From contig CACZPX010000334.1 in assembly GCA_902783095.1 (NCBI GenBank), positions 1 through 9,878 on the forward strand: a stretch of DNA of 9,878 bases, read 5' to 3'. Position 1 is the stretch's first letter. Each line of letters opens with the position of its first letter. The notes beneath the pieces are model-generated. The model searched no databases, was not told where the DNA came from, and was given only the letters and a program-made list of their open reading frames with translations. A program made the position numbers and the translations under genes. Below, piece by piece: positions 1-5,952 of the stretch. Source of the stretch: an uncultured Lachnospiraceae bacterium (GTDB taxonomy: Bacteria > Bacillota > Clostridia > Lachnospirales > Lachnospiraceae).

Positions 1-26
1 ATGGCATGACCCGAAGATCATGCCAT
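1..26. repeat. Inverted repeat at left window edge
   Basis: The arms ATGGCATGA (1-9) and TCATGCCAT (18-26) are perfect reverse complements around an 8-base loop. No T-run follows on the plus strand. The sequence that would follow on the minus strand lies outside the window, so this could be the terminator of the minus-strand cyclodeaminase remnant, but that cannot be shown here. Confidence 0.5.
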
Positions 27-99
27 TCCTGAAAACTATAAAACTTTCTTACGAGGGCCGCCCTAATGCCCGGCCAATTTGTTTTAAAGAATTGATACT

Positions 100-545
100 C
101 TAAATGAACTCAAACCATCTTCCGAGTCCCTTTTCGACCGCACGCTTATAACAGATCTCCGCCGTAGTGTTGTCCTGGATCCCCATGCCGGTGGAATCAA
201 AAAAGGTGATCTCCTCCTCCGATTGCCGGCCGGATTTAAGGCCAAGCACAACTTCCCCAATCTCCGCACTGACATCTTCCTGTGTGATCGCTCCTGCCCG
301 GATGGCATTTCCGATCTCTCCGCGCACGATACACTGCTGCAGGCTGTCGCAGACGATTTTATCTGCCATGGCAACCGCTGCTGGTGTGACTTCCGCCTTT
401 CCACCCATATCCACACCGATTTCAACAATATGCATGCCTGGACGAATGTGTTCCGGCCGTAGATAAGCTTCTCTTGCGGGTGTCGGACATACCACTATAT
501 CCGCTCCGTTCACAGCGTCTGTAACCGAGCTGCAAAGGTACCGTC
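100..545 (-). pseudogene. Truncated ornithine cyclodeaminase / mu-crystallin family remnant
   Basis: This is the C-terminal part of an ornithine cyclodeaminase/mu-crystallin family protein, a family of NAD(P)-dependent cyclodeaminases and imine reductases of about 310-340 residues. Visible family features, in order, are GADIVVCPTP (dinucleotide-fold strand), LRPEHIRPGMHI, a DSLQQC-x2-RGEI segment and the C-terminal GEVVLG...EEEITFFDSTGMGIQD block. The frame opens with a GTG at 513 but family-like sequence (SSVTDAV) continues upstream to a TGA at 546-544, so the GTG is not a real start. Roughly the first half, including most of the dinucleotide-binding domain, is missing. Short stretches further upstream in other minus-strand frames resemble the family N-terminus (MLESNDIVKAL, 624-592; NIPDSGSLMTVP, about 571-536). 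If real, they mean internal deletions and frameshifts rather than simple truncation. The C-terminal identification is firm and the upstream pieces are tentative. Non-functional as an enzyme. Confidence 0.8.
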
Positions 546-629
546 ATGAGAGACCCCGAATCCGGGATATTCATTATCCCGATCACTTCACTAAAGCCTT
601 AACGATATCATTTGACTCAAGCATCGTCT

Positions 630-665
630 GAATCCCCGGAAGTAAAGCTTCCGGGGATTCTTTTT
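630..665 (+). terminator. Strong rho-independent terminator without a matching gene
   Basis: A perfect 13-bp stem (GAATCCCCGGAAG, 630-642, with CTTCCGGGGATTC, 648-660) has a 5-base loop and is followed directly by TTTTT (661-665). The geometry is a plus-strand intrinsic terminator. No plus-strand gene ends before it, so the gene it served is probably lost. On the minus strand the same hairpin lies just upstream of the tentative N-terminal piece of the cyclodeaminase remnant. Confidence 0.85.
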
Positions 666-842
666 CTGCCACACTCCTCATATGATCGTTTGCAGCCGTA
701 TGACCGATAGCTGGCAGGGAGTTACCTCCCCCGAGTTACCCCTTCCTCAAACATGGAGCCGCCGGAATTCTCCTTTCTTCTTTTATTGCGATCGTTTGAG
801 ATTATTCCGTGTCGTTTGAGGCCAATTAATTGCCTCTAAAGT
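666..842. other. Gene-free stretch with short repeats
   Basis: No credible coding frame was found on either strand. Visible items are a repeated TCGTTTGAG (792-800 and 812-820, 20 bases apart), a related ATCGTTTGCAG near 684, and an interrupted palindrome GAGGC-CAATTAATTG-CCTC (818-836, one bulged base). An AAAGGAG on the minus strand near 770 has a nearby ATG, but that frame closes after 10 codons. It may be promoter or regulatory debris of a lost gene. Confidence 0.4.
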
Positions 843-856
843 CGAACATATGTTCG
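843..856. promoter_or_regulatory. Perfect Gram-positive LexA (SOS) box
   Basis: CGAACATATGTTCG is a perfect 14-bp palindrome and matches the LexA/DinR operator consensus of Bacillus and Clostridia (CGAAC-N4-GTTCG). Such boxes normally overlap promoters of lexA, recA, DNA-repair or mobile-element genes. Here the nearest intact plus-strand gene starts 290 bases away, beyond a terminator-like hairpin, and no intact minus-strand gene begins near it. The match is seen directly; LexA binding is inferred, and the controlled gene is unclear or lost. Confidence 0.75.
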
Positions 857-877
857 CCTTCGATCCCCCTATGCTCC

Positions 878-921
878 ATAAAAAGACAGAGTCAGCCGTT
901 TGGTTGGCTCTGTTTTCTTAT
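878..921. repeat. Hairpin repeat, copy 1 (terminator-like)
   Basis: Arms 878-897 and 902-921 surround a 4-base loop. The core ACAGAGTCAGCC pairs with GGTTGGCTCTGT through 12 pairs, two of them G-U, and a T-rich tail (TTTCTTAT) follows. Positions 886-921 are identical over 36 bases to 2317-2352, and the extended 44-bp units differ at two positions. The opposite strand also carries a T-rich tail, so it could terminate in both directions. No intact gene upstream needs it. Confidence 0.8.
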
Positions 922-961
922 AGCGCCGCGGAACAGGCTATTTGGCCCCACTCCTAAAACC

Positions 962-1149
962 ATTTGAATATCCTTCAAAGCCAAGGCTCGGAAATGTGTA
1001 GGATTTTTGATAGAGCAAAGTAAAACTTTGCAGTATCCGGCTCGCAACTTTGGAATATCCTGTCATTGACTTTGGAATATCCTAATGATAAACTTTGGAA
1101 TATCCTAATAAAATACTTTGGAATATCCGAAGGAGGATCGGGAATATGA
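962..1149 (+). repeat. Iteron array, 22-23 bp period, upstream of ATPase
   Basis: Four perfect copies of ACTTTGGAATATCC begin at 1047, 1069, 1092 and 1115. A fifth copy with two mismatches begins at 1025. Start-to-start spacings are 22, 22, 23 and 23 bases, about two helical turns, so bound protein would sit on one face of the DNA. Decayed outliers in near phase are CATTTGAATATCC (961-973) and GGAATAT overlapping the ATPase start codon (1141-1147). The inner GGAATATCC is a partial dyad (GGA-N3-TCC). The array runs straight into the ribosome binding site of the ATPase. The likely role is an operator bound by the ATPase's own helix-turn-helix or by a partner; this is inference. Confidence 0.85.
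1066..1094 (+). promoter_or_regulatory. Candidate promoter of the DUF4143 ATPase inside the iterons
   Basis: A -35-like TTGACT (1066-1071) lies 17 bases before a -10-like TAAACT (1089-1094). The -35 overlaps the start of the second perfect iteron and the -10 overlaps the third, an arrangement expected for repression by an iteron-binding protein. The -10 match is only moderate. Confidence 0.4.
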
Positions 1150-2309
1150 TCAAAAGGAAAGCATATAACGCCCTGGAAAGATTGGCAAAGCAGTTCCCAG
1201 TCGTCGCGATCACCGGCCCCAGGCAAAGCGGCAAGACCACTTTGGCAAAGGCGGCCTTTCCACAGAAACGATATGTGTCTATGGACGATAAGAACCTGAG
1301 AGAAATAGCCCTGTCAAATCCAAGGGACTTTTTAAAAGCATTCCCCGACGGTGCAGTGATCGACGAAGCGCAAAAGGTTCCGGAACTGTTTGACGCGATC
1401 AAGCTGATCGTAGATCAAGAAGCGTACAGTCCGGGGAAATATATACTTACCGGATCCAGTCAGTTTCGCCTCCGGGAAAACATTTCCGACAGCCTTGCGG
1501 GCCGTATCGGGATCATTAAACTGTTGCCTTTTTCTATTGAAGAGCTGAAAGAAGAAGGCTTATTGTCGGAGGATGCATACGACTACGTCTTCAATGGGTT
1601 TTATCCGCCTCTGTATGACCGGACAAAAAATTACCTGCGCGACGACTGGTTCGAGAACTACATTGACACATACATCGATCTCGACGTGAAGGATCAGATC
1701 AATCCGTCAAATGTGAACGCATTTCGAAAGCTGCTGCAGGTGTGCGCGACAAGAAGCGGTCAACTGGTCAACTATGACGACATCTCCAGAAACATAGGTG
1801 TATCGGCAGTGACGGTAAAGGCCTGGCTGTCTATCCTGGAGGCATCATATATCATCCATTTTCTGGAACCCGATTCCAATAATCTTGGGAAGAGCGTTGT
1901 GAAAACGCCAAAGCTGTACTTTGTCGATCAGGGACTGATGTGCTATCTGCTGCGGCTGGATTCAAAAGAAGAACTGCTGCTCGACGATCATAAGGGAGCC
2001 GCGGTCGAAACGATGGCCGTTTCGGAGTTGCTGAAGAGCCGATACAATACAGGGAAAAAGGCAAATCTGACATTTTTCAGAGATAAGAACGGGTTTGAAG
2101 TCGATACCATTGCCGATTGGAAGCATACATTTGCCATAGAAGTAAAAAGCAACAGTGACGCCGAAAAAAAGATGTCTTCTAATGTGCAGAAATATATGGA
2201 TCTTCGGTCAGACGGCGTCAAAGGCAAAGTGTATTATCTCGGTGATCTGACCTGTATGGTGAACGGTATTCAATATGTTTCCTGGAAAGACTGGGGGATC
2301 GATATCTGA
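1146..2309 (+). CDS. AAA_14 / DUF4143 ATP-binding protein
   Basis: An AAA+ ATPase of the AAA_14 plus DUF4143 family, 387 residues, full length for the family. The start is ATG 1146 because AAGGAGG lies 9 bases upstream; the in-frame ATG at 1095 lies inside the repeat array and lacks this. Walker A is GPRQSGKTT (24-32), Walker B is AVIDEAQ with D73/E74, and a sensor-like LTGSSQF sits at 101-107, followed by SLAGR (116-120). The DUF4143 part begins near 170 and contains a winged-helix-like segment at about 207-240 (LVNYDDISRNIGVSAVTVKA). The C-terminus has the restriction-nuclease-like pattern E288, D320 (FEVD), E332-x-K334 (IEVKS), so a PD-(D/E)XK-type fold is likely and its key residues are present. 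It sits alone between two hairpin repeats, with an iteron array in front. These orphan ATPases are common and poorly understood; proposed roles include DNA-related or toxin-antitoxin-like functions. Family call is firm, biological role unknown. Confidence 0.93.
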   Translation: MIKRKAYNALERLAKQFPVVAITGPRQSGKTTLAKAAFPQKRYVSMDDKNLREIALSNPRDFLKAFPDGAVIDEAQKVPELFDAIKLIVDQEAYSPGKYILTGSSQFRLRENISDSLAGRIGIIKLLPFSIEELKEEGLLSEDAYDYVFNGFYPPLYDRTKNYLRDDWFENYIDTYIDLDVKDQINPSNVNAFRKLLQVCATRSGQLVNYDDISRNIGVSAVTVKAWLSILEASYIIHFLEPDSNNLGKSVVKTPKLYFVDQGLMCYLLRLDSKEELLLDDHKGAAVETMAVSELLKSRYNTGKKANLTFFRDKNGFEVDTIADWKHTFAIEVKSNSDAEKKMSSNVQKYMDLRSDGVKGKVYYLGDLTCMVNGIQYVSWKDWGIDI

Positions 2310-2352
2310 TAAGAAAACAGAGTCAGCCGTTTGGTTGGCTCTGTTTTCTTAT
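2309..2352. repeat. Hairpin repeat, copy 2, ending the ATPase gene
   Basis: Twenty-base arms (2309-2328 and 2333-2352) form a nearly perfect hairpin with only two G-U pairs and a GTTT loop. The first base is the last base of the ATPase stop codon. The T-rich tail makes it a plausible intrinsic terminator for the ATPase, and the symmetrical tail on the other strand could stop leftward transcription as well. It repeats 878-921 in direct orientation, identical over 36 bases. Confidence 0.85.
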
Positions 2353-2358
2353 GGTCCC

Positions 2359-2386
2359 AAAGAAAGAGAACCCCGTTGGGGTTCTC
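2359..2386 (-). terminator. Terminator of the M24 peptidase gene
   Basis: A 9-bp stem (GAGAACCCC, 2366-2374, with GGGGTTCTC, 2378-2386) and a 3-base loop are followed on the minus strand by TTTCTTT (2365-2359). It lies 30 bases beyond the stop codon of the minus-strand peptidase gene, back to back with the hairpin closing the convergent ATPase gene. Confidence 0.85.
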
Positions 2387-2416
2387 AAAAAGATCTTTCC
2401 TGTTTACGGCTGCACG

Positions 2417-3517
2417 TCACTCCAGCACGATCAGTTCCTTGGTGAAGTGATTGAAGGACATCGCGCCGTCTTCCGTCACGCAGACCGTATCCTCGATCCT
2501 GACGCCAAATCGCCCGTTGTATACGCCGGGTTCGCAGGAGAAGGTCATGCCCGGCTCCAGAATGACTTCGGAGTCGCTCGACAGGTTGGGCAGTTCGTGT
2601 CCGTCCAGGCCTGCGCCGTGACCCAGTCTGTGCGTGAAATACTGGCTCAGGCCGCAGTCGTTCAGGTAATTCCACGCCACCATGTGGACGTCCTTTGCCC
2701 TTACGCCGGGTTTGATGGCCTCGTACGCCGCCTGCTGGGCTTCCTTTACCCGGTTGTAGACGGAGACGTACTCGTCGTCCGGCTTTCCGATATGGAAGGA
2801 TCTGGTGATGTCGGACCAGTAGTGGTCATAGGCGCCGCCCAGGTCCAGGTAGACGGCGTCGCCCTTTTTGGCCACGCGTGGGCCGCTCACGTGATGCGCC
2901 GATCCCGTATTCTCGCCGAATGCGATCAGGTTGGAGAAGCCGTGCCGCATGCCCCGCTGCGCCAGTTCGTATTCGATCCAGGTGACCAGCTCCGCTTCGC
3001 TCTTTCCGGAGAGGATATTTGCCAGGACCTGCTCCACAGCCCAGTCGCTCAGTTTGCCGGACGTGATCATCCGGTCGATCTCCTCTTTGCTCTTCTTCAT
3101 CCTTAAGAGCGTAAACAGATCGCTTCCCGGGACAAACTCCGCGTTTCCCGCCGTCTTTCTGATCAGATCGAAGGTCCTGAATTCAAAGGTATCGTCGATC
3201 GCGATGCGTCCGCCTACCACACCCAGCTCGTTTAAGATCCCGGACACAAAGCCGAGCATGTCGTCGCCGTCTATCCAGGTGCGCTGATCTTTGATATTAC
3301 AGTCTTTATAGGAATGCGCCGTGTACATTTTGGGGACCGCCAGGATCGGGGCTCCGTTCTGCGGGATAAAAGCCGTCTGGAACCGCTCGTCTTTTTTCGG
3401 CGCGTATCCCGTCATGTAGAAGAGATTGGGGGAATTGCAGATCGCAACGCAGTCGATGTGCTGTTTCTTCATTAATGCCTGCAGCTGTTCTAACCGAATC
3501 GTGAGAATGTCTTCCAT
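2417..3517 (-). CDS. M24-family metallopeptidase (Xaa-Pro peptidase-like)
   Basis: A cytoplasmic two-metal peptidase of 366 residues, with a creatinase/prolidase-type N-terminal domain (about 1-130) and a pita-bread M24 catalytic domain (about 145-360). All five expected metal ligands are present: D225 (YLDLGG), D236 (SDITRS), H300 (GHGAGL), E329 (CEPGVY) and E342 (RIEDTV); H307 is also kept. Members typically remove an N-terminal residue before proline or split Xaa-Pro dipeptides. Aminopeptidase or dipeptidase cannot be decided from sequence, and no signal peptide is seen. The start is ATG 3517, with AAAGGGGA about 5 bases upstream; the upstream in-frame ATG lacks a comparable site. It is convergent with the ATPase and divergent from the DUF975/carrier/amidohydrolase run, whose substrates are probably also peptide-like, so a shared catabolic role is plausible. 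Family call secure, specificity inferred. Confidence 0.93.
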   Translation of the reverse strand: MEDILTIRLEQLQALMKKQHIDCVAICNSPNLFYMTGYAPKKDERFQTAFIPQNGAPILAVPKMYTAHSYKDCNIKDQRTWIDGDDMLGFVSGILNELGVVGGRIAIDDTFEFRTFDLIRKTAGNAEFVPGSDLFTLLRMKKSKEEIDRMITSGKLSDWAVEQVLANILSGKSEAELVTWIEYELAQRGMRHGFSNLIAFGENTGSAHHVSGPRVAKKGDAVYLDLGGAYDHYWSDITRSFHIGKPDDEYVSVYNRVKEAQQAAYEAIKPGVRAKDVHMVAWNYLNDCGLSQYFTHRLGHGAGLDGHELPNLSSDSEVILEPGMTFSCEPGVYNGRFGVRIEDTVCVTEDGAMSFNHFTKELIVLE

Positions 3518-3542
3518 GTTGTCCCCTTTCTGTAGCATCGGA

Positions 3543-3578
3543 CCGGACGTCCGGGGCTGTGATTTGCACAGCACAAAT
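3543..3578. promoter_or_regulatory. Palindromes in the leader of the M24 peptidase gene
   Basis: CCGGACGTCCGG (3543-3554) is a perfect 12-bp palindrome. Beside it GCTGTG (3556-3561) and CACAGC (3567-3572) are perfect arms around a 5-base loop. They lie 26-61 bases upstream of the peptidase start and could be an operator or RNA structure in its leader. No known consensus was recognised. Confidence 0.35.
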
Positions 3579-3610
3579 GTTGAACTATAAAAAATATAGC
3601 ATATTGATTA

Positions 3611-3655
3611 TTGACAATCCACGGATATCTTTTTTTGATATACGCTTATATCAAA
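3611..3655 (+). promoter_or_regulatory. Candidate promoter and operator for the DUF975 gene
   Basis: A perfect -35 TTGACA (3611-3616) is followed after 18 bases by TTGATA (3635-3640) as a possible -10. That -10 lies in a perfect inverted repeat with 9-bp arms, TTTGATATA (3634-3642) and TATATCAAA (3647-3655), around CGCT, which looks like an operator. The whole divergent gap 3518-3751 is AT-rich from about 3580. A leftward promoter for the peptidase gene is likely but was not placed confidently. Confidence 0.4.
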
Positions 3656-3751
3656 TACAGAAACAAACCGTTTACTCACTTGCGGCCGGTCTCCCGGTGC
3701 AGAATAATAAGTGTAAATCCATTTTTACTTAATATTATTGTGAGGTTTGCG

Positions 3752-4426
3752 GTGAATTCTTTAAAATTTTACAGGCAAAATGGTTTTGACAATCTGAGGG
3801 GCAACTGGCTGCAGGCCTTCCTGATAACGCTGCTCTCCGTTGTGATCGGCGTGTATACCGTCGCCCCTGTCCCAACGCTTACCGTTACGTTTGAAGAACT
3901 CCGAAACGATCCCGCGCTTCTGATCCAGCTCACCAAAATATTCCGCATCGATATCGTAACGTTCCGTTTATTCCTGTTTTTCCTGTTGGGCGCACCCGGG
4001 ATCATCGGTCTGTGCCAATCCTATCTGGCTCTTGCAGGCGGGGAAAAGCTGCATGTGAAAATGCTGTTTTCCCGCTTTCCTCTTCTCTATAAGGCTGTCG
4101 CGCTCCGCGTGATCCGCACGCTGATCACCGCCGTAGGGCTGATGCTCCTGGTCTTTCCGGGCATCATGATCCATTACGTATTCGGGATGGCTCCGTGGCT
4201 TTTGGCGGAAAATCCCGATCTTTCGATCAAAGAGGCGCTGAACATGAGCCGCGATATGACCGCCGGCCACAAGAGCGAACTGTTCATGCTGGACCTGTCC
4301 TTTATCCCGGTCTTCTGTCTGGCGCTCGTCACCCTGGGGCTTGGTCTTCTGCTGTACGTTCCCTGGCACAGATCTGCCAGGGCGCTTTATTACAGGGACC
4401 TTGCAGAACAATACCGCAAGAACTGA
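3752..4426 (+). CDS. DUF975 family integral membrane protein
   Basis: A 224-residue membrane protein of the DUF975 family, common in Firmicutes and of unknown function. Four main hydrophobic regions are visible at about 20-40, 70-95, 117-150 and 177-203. The family's C-terminal pattern is clear: SIKEALNMSRDMTAGHKSE followed by a LDLSFIPVF segment, a glycine-rich membrane helix, PWHRSARALYY and a polar tail. GTG 3752 is chosen as start because GAGG lies about 6 bases upstream and the protein then begins MNSLKFYRQNGFDNLRGNW, as family members do. The in-frame ATG at 3611 overlaps the -35 element and would add 47 residues from AT-rich intergenic sequence. The carrier gene begins 62 bases downstream on the same strand with no obvious terminator between, so co-transcription is possible. 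Its base composition is more AT-rich than the downstream genes. Confidence 0.85.
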   Translation: MNSLKFYRQNGFDNLRGNWLQAFLITLLSVVIGVYTVAPVPTLTVTFEELRNDPALLIQLTKIFRIDIVTFRLFLFFLLGAPGIIGLCQSYLALAGGEKLHVKMLFSRFPLLYKAVALRVIRTLITAVGLMLLVFPGIMIHYVFGMAPWLLAENPDLSIKEALNMSRDMTAGHKSELFMLDLSFIPVFCLALVTLGLGLLLYVPWHRSARALYYRDLAEQYRKN

Positions 4427-4488
4427 ATCCATTGATATGACGCCGTTTTCCGGCGCGTATCTGGAAATAAAAGAAGGAGAGAAAAAAA

Positions 4489-5886
4489 ATGGCAGAAGGA
4501 ACGCAAAAGAAGAAAAAACTCCAGATGCCGGATACCTATGTGATTGTGGTCGGTCTGATCGTTCTGATGATCATTCTTACCTGGATCATTCCGGCAGGGC
4601 AATTTGACTACTCCGAAGACGGAAAGACGGTCATCGCCGGCACCTATCACGCGGTAGAAGCAAATCCGCAGGGGCTGTGGGATTTCCTGAATTCGTTCTT
4701 CAACGGCATGAAGAAGGGTGTTAACACCATGTTCGTGGTCCTGCTGATCGGCGGCGCGTTCGGCGTGCTGAGCGAGACCGGCTCGATCTCCGCCGCACTG
4801 GGCGTGGTGGTCAAAAAGACCAAGGGAGACTACAAACTGGTGACCGTGGCCGTGATCGTCGTCATGTCGATCCTCGGCGCGCTGGGAACGGGCAATAACG
4901 TCGCACTTGCATTTGCGCCGATCATGATACTGCTGTACACAAAGATGGGGCTGGACAGCATCGTGGTCGTGGCGACAATGTATTTTGCTTCCAACAGCGG
5001 TTTCTCGGCGTCCCCGATGAACCCCTTCACGGTCCTGCTGGGCCAGAGCATTTCCGGCATCCCCAGCATGTCCGGCGCTCTGCCCCGCGTGCTCATGTGG
5101 TTCGTCTTCACCGGCATCGCCGTGTGGTACACGCTCCGCTACTGCAAGAAGGTGAAGCTCAACCCCGCTAAGTCCATCACCGGCGTCTATGTGGCCGGAG
5201 AAGGCGGAGACGCCGATTCCGAGCTCGACAAGGTCGAAAAGCTCAACATCCGCCACATCCTCTGCCTCATCATCCTCGCCGGCGTATTCATCGTATACGC
5301 GATCGGCGGCATCAACTGGAGCTGGGATATGCCGCAGCTCGGCGCCATGATGATGGCCATGACGTTCCTGGTCGCCATCGCCGGCGGCGTGGGCCCCAAC
5401 CGTGTCGCGAAGGCCTTCCTGGCGGGCGCCAAGACCCAGATGTACTCCGTACTGCTGATCGGCTTTGCCAGCGCGATCAACGTCATTATGACGGACGGCA
5501 AGATCATTCACTCCGTCATCTACGGTCTGTCCCTGCCGCTGCAGTACCTGCCCACCTTCCTTTCGGCCGTGGGTATGTTCATCGTGAACTTCCTGTTCAA
5601 CTTCTTTGTCAGCTCCGGTTCCGGCCAGTGCTACATCGTTATGCCGCTGATGGCGCCGCTGGCTGATCTGCTGGGCATGACCCGCCAGGTCGCCATCTCC
5701 GCCTTCCAGTACGGCGACGGTCTCTGCAACGTCATGATCCCTACCTCCGGCCTGCTTATGGGTACCCTGGGCATCGCAAACGTGCCTTACCAGAAGTGGA
5801 TCAAATTTGCGGCGCCTGTCACGGGCATCATGTCGGCGGCTGCCGCGATCTTCCTGATCATTGTGACACTGGTCGGCTGGGCGTGA
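4489..5886 (+). CDS. YfcC/DcuC-like family carrier (ion transporter superfamily)
   Basis: A 465-residue secondary transporter of the YfcC family, related to DcuC C4-dicarboxylate carriers and, more distantly, to other members of the ion transporter superfamily. About 10-12 membrane segments are visible, beginning at residues 17-36 (ending IIPAGQFD, a family hallmark). Two pseudo-repeat signatures are present: GTGNNVALAFAP with SASPMNPF (about 133-180), and SSGSGQ (375-380) with MAPLADLLGMTRQ and QYGDGLCNVMIPTSG (to 421). The start ATG 4489 has AGGAG 9 bases upstream. The next gene on the same strand encodes an amidohydrolase with a ribosome binding site 48 bases after the stop, so transporter and hydrolases are likely one operon. 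The cargo is therefore probably a small peptide, N-acyl amino acid or similar anion; this is inference, and experimental substrates are known for few members. Confidence 0.9.
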   Translation: MAEGTQKKKKLQMPDTYVIVVGLIVLMIILTWIIPAGQFDYSEDGKTVIAGTYHAVEANPQGLWDFLNSFFNGMKKGVNTMFVVLLIGGAFGVLSETGSISAALGVVVKKTKGDYKLVTVAVIVVMSILGALGTGNNVALAFAPIMILLYTKMGLDSIVVVATMYFASNSGFSASPMNPFTVLLGQSISGIPSMSGALPRVLMWFVFTGIAVWYTLRYCKKVKLNPAKSITGVYVAGEGGDADSELDKVEKLNIRHILCLIILAGVFIVYAIGGINWSWDMPQLGAMMMAMTFLVAIAGGVGPNRVAKAFLAGAKTQMYSVLLIGFASAINVIMTDGKIIHSVIYGLSLPLQYLPTFLSAVGMFIVNFLFNFFVSSGSGQCYIVMPLMAPLADLLGMTRQVAISAFQYGDGLCNVMIPTSGLLMGTLGIANVPYQKWIKFAAPVTGIMSAAAAIFLIIVTLVGWA

Positions 5887-5934
5887 TCACCCTGACTTGC
5901 AGCCTTGTCTGTCGGCAATGATCCTATCAATTAC

Positions 5935-5952
5935 AAAGGAGGCCTGATCTTG
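5935..5952 (+). promoter_or_regulatory. Ribosome binding site fixing a TTG start
   Basis: AAAGGAGG (5935-5942) is a near-perfect Shine-Dalgarno sequence 7 bases before TTG 5950. It decides the start of the first amidohydrolase. The upstream in-frame candidate at 5905 has no such site and would precede the usual family N-terminus. Confidence 0.85.

Noticed and set aside
56..75. GGCCG/CGGCC hairpin after the cyclodeaminase remnant as its terminator
   Set aside because: The stem is 5 bp with a 10-base loop and the minus strand has no T-run after it.
878..921. Transposon target-site duplication around the ATPase
   Set aside because: The duplicated unit is 44 bp and itself a hairpin, much longer than usual target duplications, and no transposase, integrase or terminal inverted repeats were found.
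871..957. A 28-codon frame starting just after the SOS box
   Set aside because: It reads through the hairpin repeat, has no ribosome binding site and no recognisable sequence.
1025..1129. The short direct repeats as a CRISPR array
   Set aside because: The repeat units are 14 bases with gaps of 8-9 bases, far too short for repeats plus spacers, and no cas gene is present.
2351..3106. Open frame antisense to the M24 peptidase
   Set aside because: The minus strand has all five metal ligands of M24 enzymes in order; the plus-strand reading has no recognisable motif and starts inside the hairpin repeat.
4441..4455. CGCCG-TTTTC-CGGCG hairpin between the DUF975 and carrier genes as a terminator
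   Set aside because: The stem is only 5 bp and no T-run follows, so it is unlikely to stop transcription.
4390..5511. Long open frame antisense to the carrier gene
   Set aside because: It is low-complexity, rich in His, Asp, Arg and Gly, lacks a ribosome binding site and mirrors a clearly recognisable carrier gene on the other strand.
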